Below are positions 24,061 through 35,511 of a DNA stretch of 44,917 nt, piece after piece (position 1 is the stretch's first letter; each line of letters opens with the position of its first letter). The translations under genes and the position numbers were made by a program. The notes beneath the pieces were generated by a model. The model saw only the letters and a program-made list of their open reading frames with translations, was not told the DNA's origin and searched no databases. The DNA is from Ophiocordyceps camponoti-saundersi (nom. inval.) (lineage: Eukaryota > Ascomycota > Sordariomycetes > Hypocreales > Ophiocordycipitaceae), in assembly GCA_003339415.1 (NCBI GenBank), contig PDHQ01000280.1, positions 1 to 44,917 of the forward strand. The letters are read 5' to 3'.

Positions 24061-26200
24061 TTAAGCTAAGAAGGAAAGAAAGAAAAGAGAAAGAACTCTC
24101 GTAAGCGAGATCTTAGTAAAATACCTAAGGGCATATACTAGTAGAGATAAGAGAGGGCTTAGTAAAGTCCCGGTAAGGAAATAATTATATTTCCTAGTAA
24201 TTTCCCCCTAGGATCTTTTTATATAATTTTATAATAAGGTTTCTATAAGTTATACAACTATAATTAGAATTTTTAGAAATTAATATAAAATATTTTAAGA
24301 GAAATCCTTATAAATACTAGCGCGTAATACTACCTTTTAATAAATGTTTTAATATACTTATTAAGACTAATAATATTTACTATATAAAGGATTTTTTAAG
24401 GAAATTATAATATCGTCCTAATTATTATTCTTATAATTATAGTTTATAGCGGTAGCTTTAATTTAGTATTAAAAGTTAATAAGCGGGCTAGTAGTAGTTA
24501 AAAAGTAGTTATAGAACTCCTTAAGTAATATTAATATATATTAAAAATTCTTAGGTAAGTATTATATCTTATCTAAGTTATAACCCTGCTAGTAAACTTA
24601 ATATTCTAATTAATAATATTATTTTATAATATAAAATTAAAAGATTTAGTTAATTTCCTATTTTAGCGTATTATTAATAGTTTTTAGTTTAGTAAGGGGT
24701 AATTCCTAGCTAAGTAAAGGATTTATAATAGCTTTATAAAAATAGTTAGCGTAAAATAAGTTTATTATCTAATAGCTATCTAATAAGTTAAGAATATAGC
24801 TATACCCTTATTCCTTAATTATTATAAAAAGACCTAATTATTATACGTCGAGGCGTATTATTAGTATACTTATAAAAAAACCCTTATAGCTAAGAAATAC
24901 CTTATTATTAACTATAAAGTTTACTAGGCGATACTTTTATTAGCTTATATTTCTTACTTATAGCGAGCTTTTTTAGCTATAGCTTAAGCTTACTATTATA
25001 TTTCCTACGCTTAGGTAATAAGTTTATAAGCTATAATAATAAAGCTTAAAGAGTTCGAGGAATTTAAGGGATTAGTAATTAAAAGGGGGTTCCGTATATC
25101 CTTTTTAAAGGTAATTATAAATAAAGCTATACTAATTAACGCGTATTATAAGAAGTTATATATAAAATTTAAAGCGGGAAGGAAAATACTTTAATTATTT
25201 TAACGCTTACTTATATAAAATTATAGCTTTTAGTTTAAGTATTAGTTAGTTATTTTTACGCTTTTTTATATTTAAGGGTAAAAGGCGCTACTATATTAAT
25301 ATTTAATACCGGTTAGCCGGTTAATTTCTTTAAGGACTCTTAAGATAAATAATCTAGCGTTATTAATAATTTATATATCTAATATATTAAAAAGATAATA
25401 AAAATATTAGAAATAGTATCTTATAAGCACCTTCGCTATATTATTCTTTTTACCTAATAATATAGTAATAATCTTACTTAGCTTATAAATAAAAGTTTAA
25501 ATATAATTATACTTAAAGCGGTTTTCTAATATTATTTTCCTATTATAAGTAATATACTCTTATATAGAAATCGGAATAGGTAAAGGGTATAGTAAACTTA
25601 GGGTTTTATTTTATAATATCTTATTCCTTTAATATTTATAATAGTTACGGATATATTAGTAGATATCTTACTTTATCCTAAGCTAGTAATAGCTTTATCG
25701 GAGTATCTAAATAGTTTTATTTTATTTATTATAAGCGAAAATAACTAGCTTATATATATTCTAAATTAAGGTAATATAAAGGAAAAATTACTTCTAGCTA
25801 TCTTATTTAAGTATTATAAGGAGATTACTATAAAATCTAAAGTTTTAGCACGTGTTCTTTTCTTAAATTAGTTATACTAACTCCGCTTTTAATAAGATAA
25901 GGTTTTTTATAAAGCAGATAAGGGTAATTATAAGAGTTATTTTATTTATTTATTTATACGCTAAGGGCTTTTATAATATTTAAAGCCTTTATAATATATT
26001 AAGTAAGAAAAATCCCCTAAAATAAGGTAAAACCCCCTAATTATAAAAGGAAAGCTTATTATATACTTATATAAAAATATAATAGTAGCTAATAATAATA
26101 TAATATAATAAGCTTATTACTTAGGGATAATCTTAAATAATATAAGAAAAGTAAGGTAAGGAAGAAAGTATAGAGAAAAGGAAAGTTTATAAAATATAAA
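24060..26200 (+). mobile_element. Repeat Y, copy Y2, longest copy
   Basis: This is an unclassified repeat. Its left half (24100-25060) is shared in opposite orientation with Y1 (18381-17780 plus 10176-9761); the right half has no second copy in the window. I see no terminal repeats or target duplication, so both ends are approximate. It contains a long decayed frame on the plus strand. Relatively few CA or TG dinucleotides remain, but some do (24240-24260, 24345, 25850). Confidence 0.6.
24441..26010 (+). pseudogene. Unidentified decayed reading frame of repeat Y
   Basis: Plus-strand frame 1 can be followed from about 24441 (an ATA that may have been ATG) to about 26010, roughly 520 codons, with stops that are almost all TAA or TAG. 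The longest stop-free block is about 54 codons (25025-25190), basic and containing the segment KEFEEFKGLVIKRGF. The rest is rich in Leu, Ile, Tyr and former Gln codons. Two copies of the family share the N-terminal half. I do not recognise a domain. Random AT-rich DNA has a similar stop density, so coding is likely rather than proven. Confidence 0.4.
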
Positions 26201-26212
26201 GCGGAAGGAGTA

Positions 26213-26260
26213 GGGCGGTATAGCGTAGCGCGGGGCGGTATAAGGCGGTGCGGGGCGGAG
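26213..26260. repeat. G-rich 20-bp tandem repeat
   Basis: Two 20-bp units starting GGGCGGTATA (26213-26232 and 26233-26252) and the start of a third lie within the most G-rich 110 bases of the window (26200-26310, which also holds GGGGGGG at 26275-26281). Several GGG runs lie close together on the plus strand. Confidence 0.85.
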
Positions 26261-26334
26261 GAAGGAAAGTCTAAGGGGGGGTAAGGTAAAGTAGCGGGGT
26301 AGCTATTTTATTATCTATTAGTAATTAAAAAAAG

Positions 26335-26456
26335 GGGGAGTATATTTTTTTCTTTTTTACTTTTTTTCCTTTTTCTTTTTTTTTCTTTTTATTATTTTTA
26401 AAAAAAGGTATATTTTTAACCTTTTCTCTTAACTTTTCCCCTTTTTTTAATTATTA
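26335..26456. repeat. Polypyrimidine tract
   Basis: About 120 bases are nearly all T and C on the plus strand, broken by short A-rich pieces at about 26390-26412 and by ATT. It lies between the G-rich repeat and element Z. It may be the low-complexity end of Y2 or an independent expansion. Confidence 0.75.
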
Positions 26457-26622
26457 TAATAAAAAGATAGCGATAGTAATTATATAGCTATATATTAATA
26501 AAATAATAATATTATAATACTTAAGATTATCTATAAAAAGTTTTATAATATTCTTTATATTATATATATAGCTTAATTAGCTAAATATAAAATTTTATAT
26601 TAAAAATAATAAAGTAAGTAAT

Positions 26623-26834
26623 TATAATAGTCTTACTAAGAGTGCGATACTAAAGTAAGCTAAAAAGGAGTTATAATTAAAGCTATCGAAGAGAGGAAGG
26701 AGAGGGGAGAGAAGCCCCCCTCCTAAGCTAGCTATATACCCTACGTAATAACTAAGCGCTATCGGGAAGACCTAAATATATCCGCTATAATCTCCCCTAT
26801 CTAGCTACGATTAGTTATAAACTAATCCCTTATA
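26623..26834 (+). repeat. Left LTR of element Z
   Basis: This 212-bp direct repeat of 28192-28403 contains a GC-rich core with GGGGAGAGAAGCCCCCC (about 26702-26720) and a short inverted repeat, TTAGT...ACTAA, near its end. Differences from the right LTR are transitions. Confidence 0.9.
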
Positions 26835-28191
26835 TAGCCCCTTTCTTAGGCTAGCTAAGGAGGTAAGAGCGTAGGACGGAAAAGTTACGTACTATTACGC
26901 TAGTAAGATACTTTATATAATCCTTAGCTAATAGCTTAATAGCCTCTATAAAGATAAGGATAAGAGGGCGGAAAGGCTCCTTTATAGCCTAAGGAATTAA
27001 ACCCTAATCCTTATAAGGAAGATTCTAATAAGCTTAGAATTATAATACCGCTTAAGGTAAGAATTAATAAACTTATATATTAGTAGTAAAAACTTACTTA
27101 TATAGCTAGCGTATAAGATTAGATAATATTATATTAGTTACGAGAAGCTTAGAAAATACCTTAATTATAGTAAATAGTAAAGCTAGCTATATACTTATTA
27201 TTATATATTACTAGCGCTAGTTTATAGGCCGGGGCGTAATATAATTATAGTATATACTTACTAATAAATTTACGCGCTTAAGCTACGCGCGGACTATCCT
27301 TATATAAAGTAACGTAATAAAGCTAAAAATTACCTAAGTTATAATATTTAATATATACTTATCCCTTTTTACTTATTATCTCCTTAATTAAAATACTCCG
27401 GATTTACTTTTAATTACCCTACTCTGCTTATAAAAAGCCCTAACCTTAATATCCCTATTTACTTATAAAGCTTTAGATAATTACGCTTAAAATAACTAAT
27501 TTAGTTATACTAATAATAACGCTAGCGCTTAATAATACTAAAATAAGATTATATAAATAAGATATTTATTAAGTTAGCTAAAAAGGGGGGCGGTAAATTA
27601 ACTTATACTTTAAGGATATTCTTAGTATTAAATACTTTATTAAAGCCCCGGAGAAAGCTAGTAAAGGCTATATATATTATAAGCTAGTTTTTATAATCTA
27701 AGCGCTCTTATAACTCCTTACGTAACCTATATAAGAGTAGAATAATCTTAGCGTAATTAGACTAATATAATAGCTTAGCCTCGAAAAAGGAAAACTCCTA
27801 CCTTATAATATATTCTTTAAGGGGCTTAGATAGCCCCTAATATATCTTAACTAGGTTTAGACTTATATAGCGTTCTTTATAGCTCTCTCTTAAAAGCTTA
27901 AAAATATATATTAAAAAGGTATTAAGCTAATTTAAAAAGTTAATAACCGAAGAGATATATAGTAAAAATATTTACTAAAAAGTGCTAAGATAAGAAAAAA
28001 TATAATAAAATTAAGCTTTAAGTTCCTTAATTATTACTCTATTAATAGTAAATTTTATATATATAGCAGCTAACTATAAGTCTAAGCTAAAATAAGCAAG
28101 TAGAGGCTTAGGCGCGGGTAAAATTTAATAGCGTTATTCTATAATAATCTTACTCTTATATTTAGTTTATAATAAGAGGAGCTTTAATTAA
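26835..28191 (+). pseudogene. Interior of element Z, product unknown
   Basis: Plus-strand reading shows possible decayed coding sequence, rich in former Gln codons, between about 26870 and 27700. I recognise no capsid, protease, RT or integrase motif. If protein-coding it may have been a gag-like gene, but that rests only on its position inside an LTR element. Confidence 0.3.
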
Positions 28192-28403
28192 TATAATAAT
28201 CTTACTAAGAGTGCGATATTAAAGTAAGCTAAAGAGGAGTTATAATTAAAGCTATTAAAAAGAGGAAGGAGAGGGGAGAGAAGCCCCCCTTCTAAGCTAG
28301 CTATATACTCCGCGCGATAACTAAGCGCTATTAAGAAGACCTAAATATATCCGCTATAATCCCCCTTATCTAGCTACGATTAGTTATAAACTAATCCCTT
28401 ATA
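28192..28403 (+). repeat. Right LTR of element Z
   Basis: This is the second 212-bp repeat of element Z, followed by the GTAAT target duplication. It matches 26623-26834 end to end, and 44051-44242 matches its first 192 bases. Confidence 0.9.
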
Positions 28404-28408
28404 GTAAT

Positions 28409-29160
28409 ATTATATTATATAATTATATATAAAGCTAATAAAATATATAGGCTCTTAATTAGCTAATTATTATAATTATATAAAAGCTTAATATAAATAT
28501 TATAAAATAAGTAAAGCTAAAAGTAAAGTTAAAAGTAAAGTTTAAAGCTAGCTAATAGTAAATAATAAAAGCGATTTTAAGCTAACTTATACTATACTTT
28601 AAGCTAAAATAAAATATTAAAGCTTTAACTTATTATAATAATAACGCTAATTAAAGCTAGCGCTTTAATAAAGGCGGCCGCTTTAATAACTACTTTATTT
28701 ACTTTTCTTATAATTATAATTACTAATCCTCCTCTTTATAAGTTATATATACTAATTCTATTATATTTTAAGATATTTATTATAAATAATAAGATAATTA
28801 TTAAAGTAAGTAAAGCGGGGGGCGGAGCGGAAAAAAAAAAGTAGTAAAGATATTAATAGTAATAATAGCGGTAATAATAATAGCGGAGAAAAATACTCTC
28901 GCTAAATTAAAAGTAAAAGTAGCAGTAAAGTTAAAAGTAGCAGGGGTAAGGGAGCTTATAGTAAAAATAATAGCGGATATAAAGTTTAAGATTATAATAA
29001 TAATAATAATAATAATAGTAATAATAAGGGCTATAATAATTATTATTAAGTAAAGAATTACTTAGCTATATAAAATTATATTATTAAAATTTATAATAAA
29101 AGTTTATTTTTATTTTAATAATATTAATAATACCTAAGCTTAAATATTATATAAGATTTA
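28409..29160. other. AT-rich stretch with simple repeats
   Basis: No gene recognised. It contains short iterations of AAAGTAAAGTTA type (28505-28545), a GC-richer patch near 28665-28690 and 28825-28840, and an AAT microsatellite (28991-29030). In one plus-strand frame 28840-29040 would be Ser/Asn/Lys-rich low-complexity protein, but this could equally be non-coding. Confidence 0.4.
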
Positions 29161-29164
29161 TAAA

Positions 29165-29490
29165 ATAAAGCGTAATATTAACTAATAAATTATAAATAAT
29201 ATTAAAGTAAACTAATTAAAGTATATATTAAGTAATATATTTAAGCATAGTTATATACTTAACTTAAACTTAGTAAAGCTATTATTAAAAATAAAGCTAA
29301 AAGTAAATAAGAGGGTAATAGCCTTATCGCTTATTTTTATTATATTAATATTAAGAAATAAGTTAGAATAAATAATAATTATAAAGGATAAAAAAGTAAG
29401 TAAAGTAAAGGAGGAAGTAAGTAAGGCGGAGATAGCTAGCGGGGTAAAAAAAGCTAAAAGCGCGGAAATAGCTAAAAGTATAGCGGGGGA
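29165..29490 (+). pseudogene. Decayed lysine/glutamate-rich reading frame
   Basis: One plus-strand frame from about 29235 to 29490 runs about 85 codons with a single TAA. Its last 39 codons have none and are rich in Lys, Val, Glu, Ala and Ser, as in a charged helix or coiled coil. It ends at X5. Beyond X5 (31333-31650) another decayed frame resumes and could be the same gene, with X5 as the insertion that split it. A second frame is also fairly open, so the reading is uncertain. Product unknown. Confidence 0.35.
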
Positions 29491-31330
29491 GGTAAAAGTA
29501 AACTTTTTATTTTTATATTATAAGCAGACTTTACTCCCTTTATTACCTTATAGCGATAGCTAGCCGCGCCTAAAGTAACTTTAAGGGGGAGAGTAACGCT
29601 ATATAAATTAATTATAACTACAAAAATTTTTTACTTAAAATATAGCTTTATTTTAAATTATAGTAATCTTAAACTTAAGAGTTTATTATACTTATTACCT
29701 TATTAAAAGCTAAGGTAAATATTAATAAAATTATTTTAGGAGATACTTTTATCTTTATATAAATAATTATCGAATAAGTAGCGGAGTCTAAAAGGGTTTA
29801 GGGAGGTGCCCCCCTTACTCTAACTCTATTAGTTAATAATATCTCCTTAGCCGTTATAGCTACGGTTTCCTCTCTTTTCTATAGCTTTAGGGGGAGCGGA
29901 ACTTTTTTAATATAAGCTATAATTATAGCTAAATCGCTAAAGAAAATTATCGAAAAGTAAATTCCTAAGTAATATAAGTAATAGTTTATAATTTATTCTA
30001 ATTTTATAGCTACTTTACTTTAAGTTTAAGGCCTTTAAGCGATTATAATAAATATTAATTATAAACTTTATAAGTAAAGCTAAGCTTTTATAATAAGGAA
30101 ATTACTTAGTAGCAATATTATAGTAATATTCTAAGATATTATTTATAAGCTTTAATTTAATTTAAGATAGCTTTATATTATTTTTAGAGAAAAGGTACGC
30201 TTAACTAGCAGAGGTTATACTCTTATTATAAAAGGGATACTAGCGTAAGCCTTATAATAAGGCAGTAAGGAAGCCTTTTATAAAAAGATTAAGTTATTAA
30301 ATAAGGTTTTAATAATATAACTATATATAAAAAGATATTATTCTAAGATTTAGTAAAGCTTTTTAATAATTATTATTAATAATATAGTAAATATAAACTA
30401 AATTTATAATAAAAATATAATAATATAAGTAAAGATTTTTAATATTAAATTATATATATTAAAAGTCTAACCTTAGTAATATTTTAAATATTACTAATTT
30501 AAATATATTACTAAATATTATATAATAAGGCTATAGTATAATAAATACTTTACTACTTTATATATAAAAAGTAAGTCCGCTTACTTTATAGCTTATAAAA
30601 AAAGACTATATTATTACCTTCTTTATTAAGGGTCTTACCTTAAGTAAAATTAACTTTACCTTAAAATAAAAGTAATATAAAACTAGGCGAAGGACGCGTA
30701 TATTACCTAACTTTAAAAGTTTATAGATTAAAACTTTATATATATTACCCCTCCTCCTCCTCCCTTAACGCTAACTAGAAACTAATAATAGCTAGGGCGG
30801 AAACGCTAAAGAGCGAATATAATAATACCTCCTTTTTTAACTCTAACTCTATACTTATCCGCGGCTTTACTATAATATTCTAGCTATCTTTTAAAACTAG
30901 CTATTATAAAATTTATTATAAGATAATAAAACTTTTATATATTCTTAAGCTATATTAATAAGGCCTTAATAAATCGGATTATTAAGGCTACCTTAATTAA
31001 ACGTAAAGATTTAATTTCTAGTAATAATAATAGCTAAAAAGATAAGTAAGCTATATAAACTTTATACCGAACTTAGTTTATATATACTCTTATTACCGCA
31101 GAGTCCGCTTTAGGGGAAATATAAGCTTTTAATTTATTAGTTAATACCTAACTTATTAAATATATAAAATATTAGATATAGGCGGGGTTTAACTTAAAGC
31201 TAAAGTAACGCTTAAGGGGAGGGTTTTACTTTAAGTTTTCTAGTTTTTCCCCTTTTTAGAATATATATAAGATAGTTTTAAGCTATATAAAGTATATTAG
31301 TATATAATTTATTATTATTATAATATAATA
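29486..31330 (+). mobile_element. Repeat X, copy X5, slightly 5'-truncated
   Basis: This forward copy lacks about the first 45 bases of X and begins within the segment AACTTTTTATT. The flank to the right (31342-31356) contains a similar ACTTTATTTTTAG, suggesting that the 5' junction formed at microhomology, as in truncated LINE insertions. The body aligns with X3 throughout, and the 3' end again has the TATAAGGTAT-like motif followed by an ATT-triplet tail (31310-31330). It probably splits the reading frame noted on either side. Confidence 0.85.
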
Positions 31331-31332
31331 TT

Positions 31333-31880
31333 AAAAATAGCGGAGCGGACTTTATTTTTAGTAACTTAAAAAGGAATATTTATTAGGGGGAAAAGGTCGG
31401 AGATTAAAAAATATAAGGTATTTTTTAAAAAATAAGGAAAGAACTTATAAGCTAAAAACTTTAACTTTTTAAAGAAAGATAATTAAAAAGTAAAGTTTAT
31501 ATCTTATTAAAAAGGAGAAATATATATAAGCTTTAAAAAAGCCTAGCTATAAAGTTTTATTTACTAAGCTATAAACTATATAATACTAAAGTTACTATTT
31601 ATAAAAGCGAGAAATTACTTTTAGTTATCTTTCTTTACTTTTTTAATAAATAATTTTTATTATATTATAATATTTTAATATATTTATTAATACTTAAAGT
31701 TTAGTTATACTTACTAATATTACTTAATATATTTTATATTTAAAATTATAAAAGTAATTTTTAAGGTTTATTATAAATATAAATAAAAATTATATTATTA
31801 AAGTAATTTTAAAACTATTAAGTTAGCTATAATATTTAATTAATCATATAGCTATATTATTAATTTTCTTAATATCCGCT
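31333..31880 (+). pseudogene. Possible 5' part of frame W
   Basis: Plus-strand frame 1 from 31333 to about 31660 shows decayed, Lys-rich coding-like sequence with stops of the TAA/TAG type. Further right the signal moves to frame 2 (from about 31880), which could reflect an intron, a frameshift or two separate genes. 31660-31880 itself is AT-rich without a readable frame. Confidence 0.3.
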
Positions 31881-34822
31881 ATAAACTTTACTTAAATAGC
31901 GGAAAATAAAAGGCGGTTTTTTACTTTTACTTATAAGATATTAAAATTAAAATATTTCTAGCGTAATATTAAGGTAAAGTTTAAAAATAAAAAGGTAATA
32001 AATAATATAAACTAAGAGATATAATTAAAGCTAAGAAAATTAAAATTTAAGCTAAGGTATATAAGGAAATAGTTAAGTATATTTTAAATTAAGTTAATAA
32101 TATTAGCCCTTCGCTTATATACTTTTTAAGTAATCTTATAAAAAGGGGTAAAAAGTTTAAAGTAAAGTTAGTAAAAAGTAAAGAGAAGCTCCGCGAAGTA
32201 AGGGGAGGTAGATTTATAAAAATCCTAGGAGGGGTAATAAGCGTTAAAATCGCTAAGGATAATTAGTAAAGTAGAGGCGGAGGCGGAGGCGGAGTATAAA
32301 AAGGGAGGAGGAGCTAATAAGTATAAGAGAGGTCTAGTATATATTCTAAGCGGCGAGGAGTAGATAATAAGCACTTAAAGCTTATCGTAAAAAGAAACTT
32401 TAGTAAGGTTAGGCCTTATAATAAGGTTCTAATTATAAACTTTATATTATTTATATATATAAAAGAGAGCTTTATTTTTACTTTAAATAAGGTAGTAAAA
32501 AGTAAGTTTAGGAAGTAAAGGGCGATTATATATATTAGGCTAGAATTTTTATATAGCGATAATATTATAATTTTTTTTACTAAATAAAGTAAGCTAAATA
32601 AAGTAATTAATTTTCTAAATTATTTATAATAAGGTTATAATTTTTATAAAAACTAAGTGCTAAAAATAGTTATTTATAATTACTTTAGTTATTTAAAGTT
32701 TACTAATATAAACTTTACTTAAGATTATAAGGCTAGTTATAAGTTATAAAGTTTATTATATAGCTTATAGCTTTTATAAGTATTACTAAGTTAGGAGCCT
32801 TTTAGGGAGATTTAAGTAAGTAGCGTATTATAAAAGGATTGCTAAAATATATTTTTAGGGGATTTATAATATATTTACTTTCTTAAAGAAACTATAATAA
32901 AGCTTTTACTATCCTTATAAAGTTACCGCTAAGTAAGGGCTAGAAGTTAAGTAAATTATAATAATTAGAAAAGGTAAGGTTTATTAGGAAAACTAAACTT
33001 AGTATAGCTTTACTATTTTTAAAACTCTAGGTAATCTTTTAACTAAGTAAAGTATATACCTTTATATAAAATATAATAGCGGGGTTTTTCTTCTTTTTAT
33101 ATAAAGTAATTTTCTTCTTTACTATTATATAAAATAGCTATATAATATTTATATTAAGGGAGCTCCTAGTAATACTTAATAATATACCTATATTAAAAAT
33201 ATCTATAATATTACTTAAGGTATATAAAGTCCTTATAAAATTTATAATAAATTATTTTTATATTTATAATTAGTTTATTTAAGTAAAGCTTATTTATATT
33301 CTTTATGCTACTTAAGCTTATAATAAGATAAGTCCGCGAAGCTTCTTTACTAGTAATACGCTAAAGTTAAAGTGCTTTCGCTTAGACTATATTAACCTTA
33401 TTTACCTCTATAATAATATTAAGTAGCGCGTTATAATTATAATTAGCTACTAAAATCTAAATACTCTTAGCGATAATAATATAAATATAATATATACGCT
33501 TAGCTTTTACTTTAAAAGCTTAAGCTATTTATTTATTTTTAAAAATAAAGTTTTTATACTTAAAGTTAAATATAATAATAAGATTACCGCTAGAATATTA
33601 GCGCGCGGTAATTATTATAAAATAGCTTATAACTTTATTAACTTTTTACCTTTTAAGAAATATACGCTAGAACTCCGTTAACTATTAGGATATCTTTTAC
33701 TAATATAAATACCTCCCTTTTTATTCTTACTAGAACTAGCTATATAAAGGGCGCCGTAAGGGGGGCGGAGTTTAGGGCGGAGTTCGCGACTACGCTAGCT
33801 TAAGTTAAAGCTTTAAGAGTAAAATCTAACTCCTTACTTATTACCTTATAAAAGGCAGCTTTAACTAATTTTTAGATAATATAAGAAATAATAATAAGTG
33901 AGATAGGTTTTTAGAAGCTTATTAGCGCTATTAAAGCTTAATAAACGTTATATTAAGGATATTTTATATAAAATAAAAATCTTATATAGAGACTACCTTA
34001 GTAAGTTTTTTATATATAAATTTTAAGATAGAATTTATTAAGGTTTAAAAAATATTAATAAATAAGTTATTAAAGTTAATAGCAGCGTTATATTAACCTT
34101 TACTTATACGCAAATATTATTAAGATTAGTTAAGCCTCTAAGTTCCGCTATTAAGTATTATTAGTATTAATAGCGGATTAGGCGGCGGACCGCCTTATAA
34201 CCCCGCGTTTAAGGTTATTCTCTTAGCGGAGTTAGACTCTAAGAGGTAAAAAGTACTAAATTCTAATAATATTATAGCGTTAAGTACAAATAAGGACCCC
34301 GATTATCTAAAGTTATAAAAAAGTTATAAACTTAAATTATAAGAGTTAAAGTTAAGGCTTTAAATTTAAAACTTTTAAGGGAATTATTATAAGTATTTTT
34401 TTTTCCTTCTTATAAGCTTTTATTATTAGGAGCTCAGCTATTTTCCTAAAAAGGGTATTAATAGCTATATTTAGTTACTTAAGATAGTATAAGAAATAAA
34501 TATTAAACTAAGTAAGGAGATTAAACTATTAAACTTAATAAATAAAAAGTAATTTTTTTATTATAAAATAAACTAAGGCCTTATAATTTATAATTATATT
34601 AAACTTCTTACTAAGTAATTCTAAGTAGAAATACTTAAGGCTTTATATAATAGTAAGGAATTTATAATCTTAAATTAGATAAGCGCGTTTAGCTAAGTTT
34701 ATTATTTTGAAGAAAAAGCTTATAAGCTTTTATATCTAGTTATCTTACTATTACTAAAATATACTAGCGGTAGTATTTTAAAAAGCGTTAGTCTTAAGTT
34801 AGGTTAGGAGCTTTAGATAAAA
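31880..34822 (+). pseudogene. Frame W: long unidentified decayed reading frame
   Basis: Plus-strand frame 2 stays in register for about 2.9 kb (checked at 32162, 32400, 33000 and 34709), about 970 codons. Interruptions are almost all TAA/TAG, as expected from Gln and Trp codons hit by RIP. Stop-free blocks include about 50 codons at 32080-32235 and about 60 at 32325-32515. Early on there is a run of Gly-Gly pairs (32275-32295). The C-terminal part (34230-34450) is rich in Lys, Leu and former Gln, with a segment reading KDPDYLKLQ. The frame is cut at the copia LTR (34828). I recognise no domain. Its RIP damage implies that it was, or is, present in more than one copy in the genome. Confidence 0.4.
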
Positions 34823-34827
34823 AAAAG

Positions 34828-35502
34828 TGTAAGTGCTAGATAGAAGTTAGACAGCACTTTCGATCGGTTTAAGGTCGGAAAGACAATTAATTATCTATTA
34901 ATAGAGATTAAAATAATAAGATTATTAGATATAGAAGCGCGTTTAAATCGGATTAGAATAGTGGTAGTTTTATAATAATAGGTTAATAATAGAATTATTT
35001 AGAAGGTAGGGAAGAGAGTAAGTAATTGAAATTGCTATCTACTAAGTAGTAGGAAAACCTTTTCTTTAAATACTTAATTTCTTATAAACGTAGTAACCTT
35101 TCCGGTTAAGGAGAGGGTTATTCTATATGCTAGAAGATAACGTATTTAGGAGTGTTTTCGGAAGTCCGGAAAGTATTATAGTTAGTTTAATATTCGGCTT
35201 TCCGTATTACCTGTTTCCGTAAAGTCTAGAAACGCCGATCGTGACGGATCCGTATAAGGTCTTAAAGGTCTATATTATTCTCAGCCTTAGAGGGCCGGAG
35301 CCTTATATACGAAGGTAATAATATATTATACTAATACTTTTAAGGTATAAAATAATAACTTTAGTTATTTATTTATATAATAAATATAATAAAATACTAG
35401 ATTTTCTATATTATATTATAAAGTAGTTATTATATTTTTATATTAGTTATTTATACCTTTATTATTTATTATAAAGAATAAAAATTATTATAAGCACTTA
35501 TA
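34828..35502 (-). repeat. 3' LTR of a Ty1/copia element
   Basis: This 675-bp sequence is bounded by 9-bp inverted ends: TGTAAGTGC at 34828-34836 and GCACTTATA at 35494-35502, that is TG...CA on the minus strand. A polypurine tract (35503-35511, minus strand AAAGGAGGC) abuts its right end, and copia RNase H lies beyond. A TATA-like GTATATAAGG on the minus strand (35310-35301) precedes a GC-rich segment, as in an LTR promoter. It keeps clearly more CA and TG than the DNA around it, most of all in 34828-35280. The partner 5' LTR is not in the window. Confidence 0.8.
35301..35310 (-). promoter_or_regulatory. TATA-like box in the copia LTR
   Basis: Minus-strand GTATATAAGG is followed by CTCCGGCCCTC. 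The position inside the LTR fits the promoter of the retrotransposon transcript. Motif only. Confidence 0.4.
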
Positions 35503-35511
35503 GCCTCCTTT
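35503..35511 (-). promoter_or_regulatory. Polypurine tract of the copia element
   Basis: Minus-strand AAAGGAGGC directly abuts the LTR at 35502, marking the plus-strand priming site and fixing the LTR border. Confidence 0.75.

Larger units (their letters stand above)
26623..28403 (+). mobile_element. Element Z: short non-autonomous LTR element
   Basis: This 1781-bp element is bounded by 212-bp direct repeats and by the 5-bp target duplication GTAAT (26618-26622 and 28404-28408). Its ends, TATAAT...CTTATA, correspond to TG...CA after RIP. The 1.36-kb interior is too short for pol, and I find no reverse transcriptase or integrase motif, so it fits the TRIM class or a gag-only derivative. A purine tract AAGAGGAG (28174-28181) lies 10 bases before the right LTR, consistent with plus orientation. 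A third, truncated LTR is at 44051. Confidence 0.85.

Noticed and set aside
566..31330. Repeat X as solo LTRs or an LTR pair
   Set aside because: Copies occur in both orientations without pairing around a common interior, target duplications are 14-19 bp instead of 4-6 bp, and the ends are not TG...CA.
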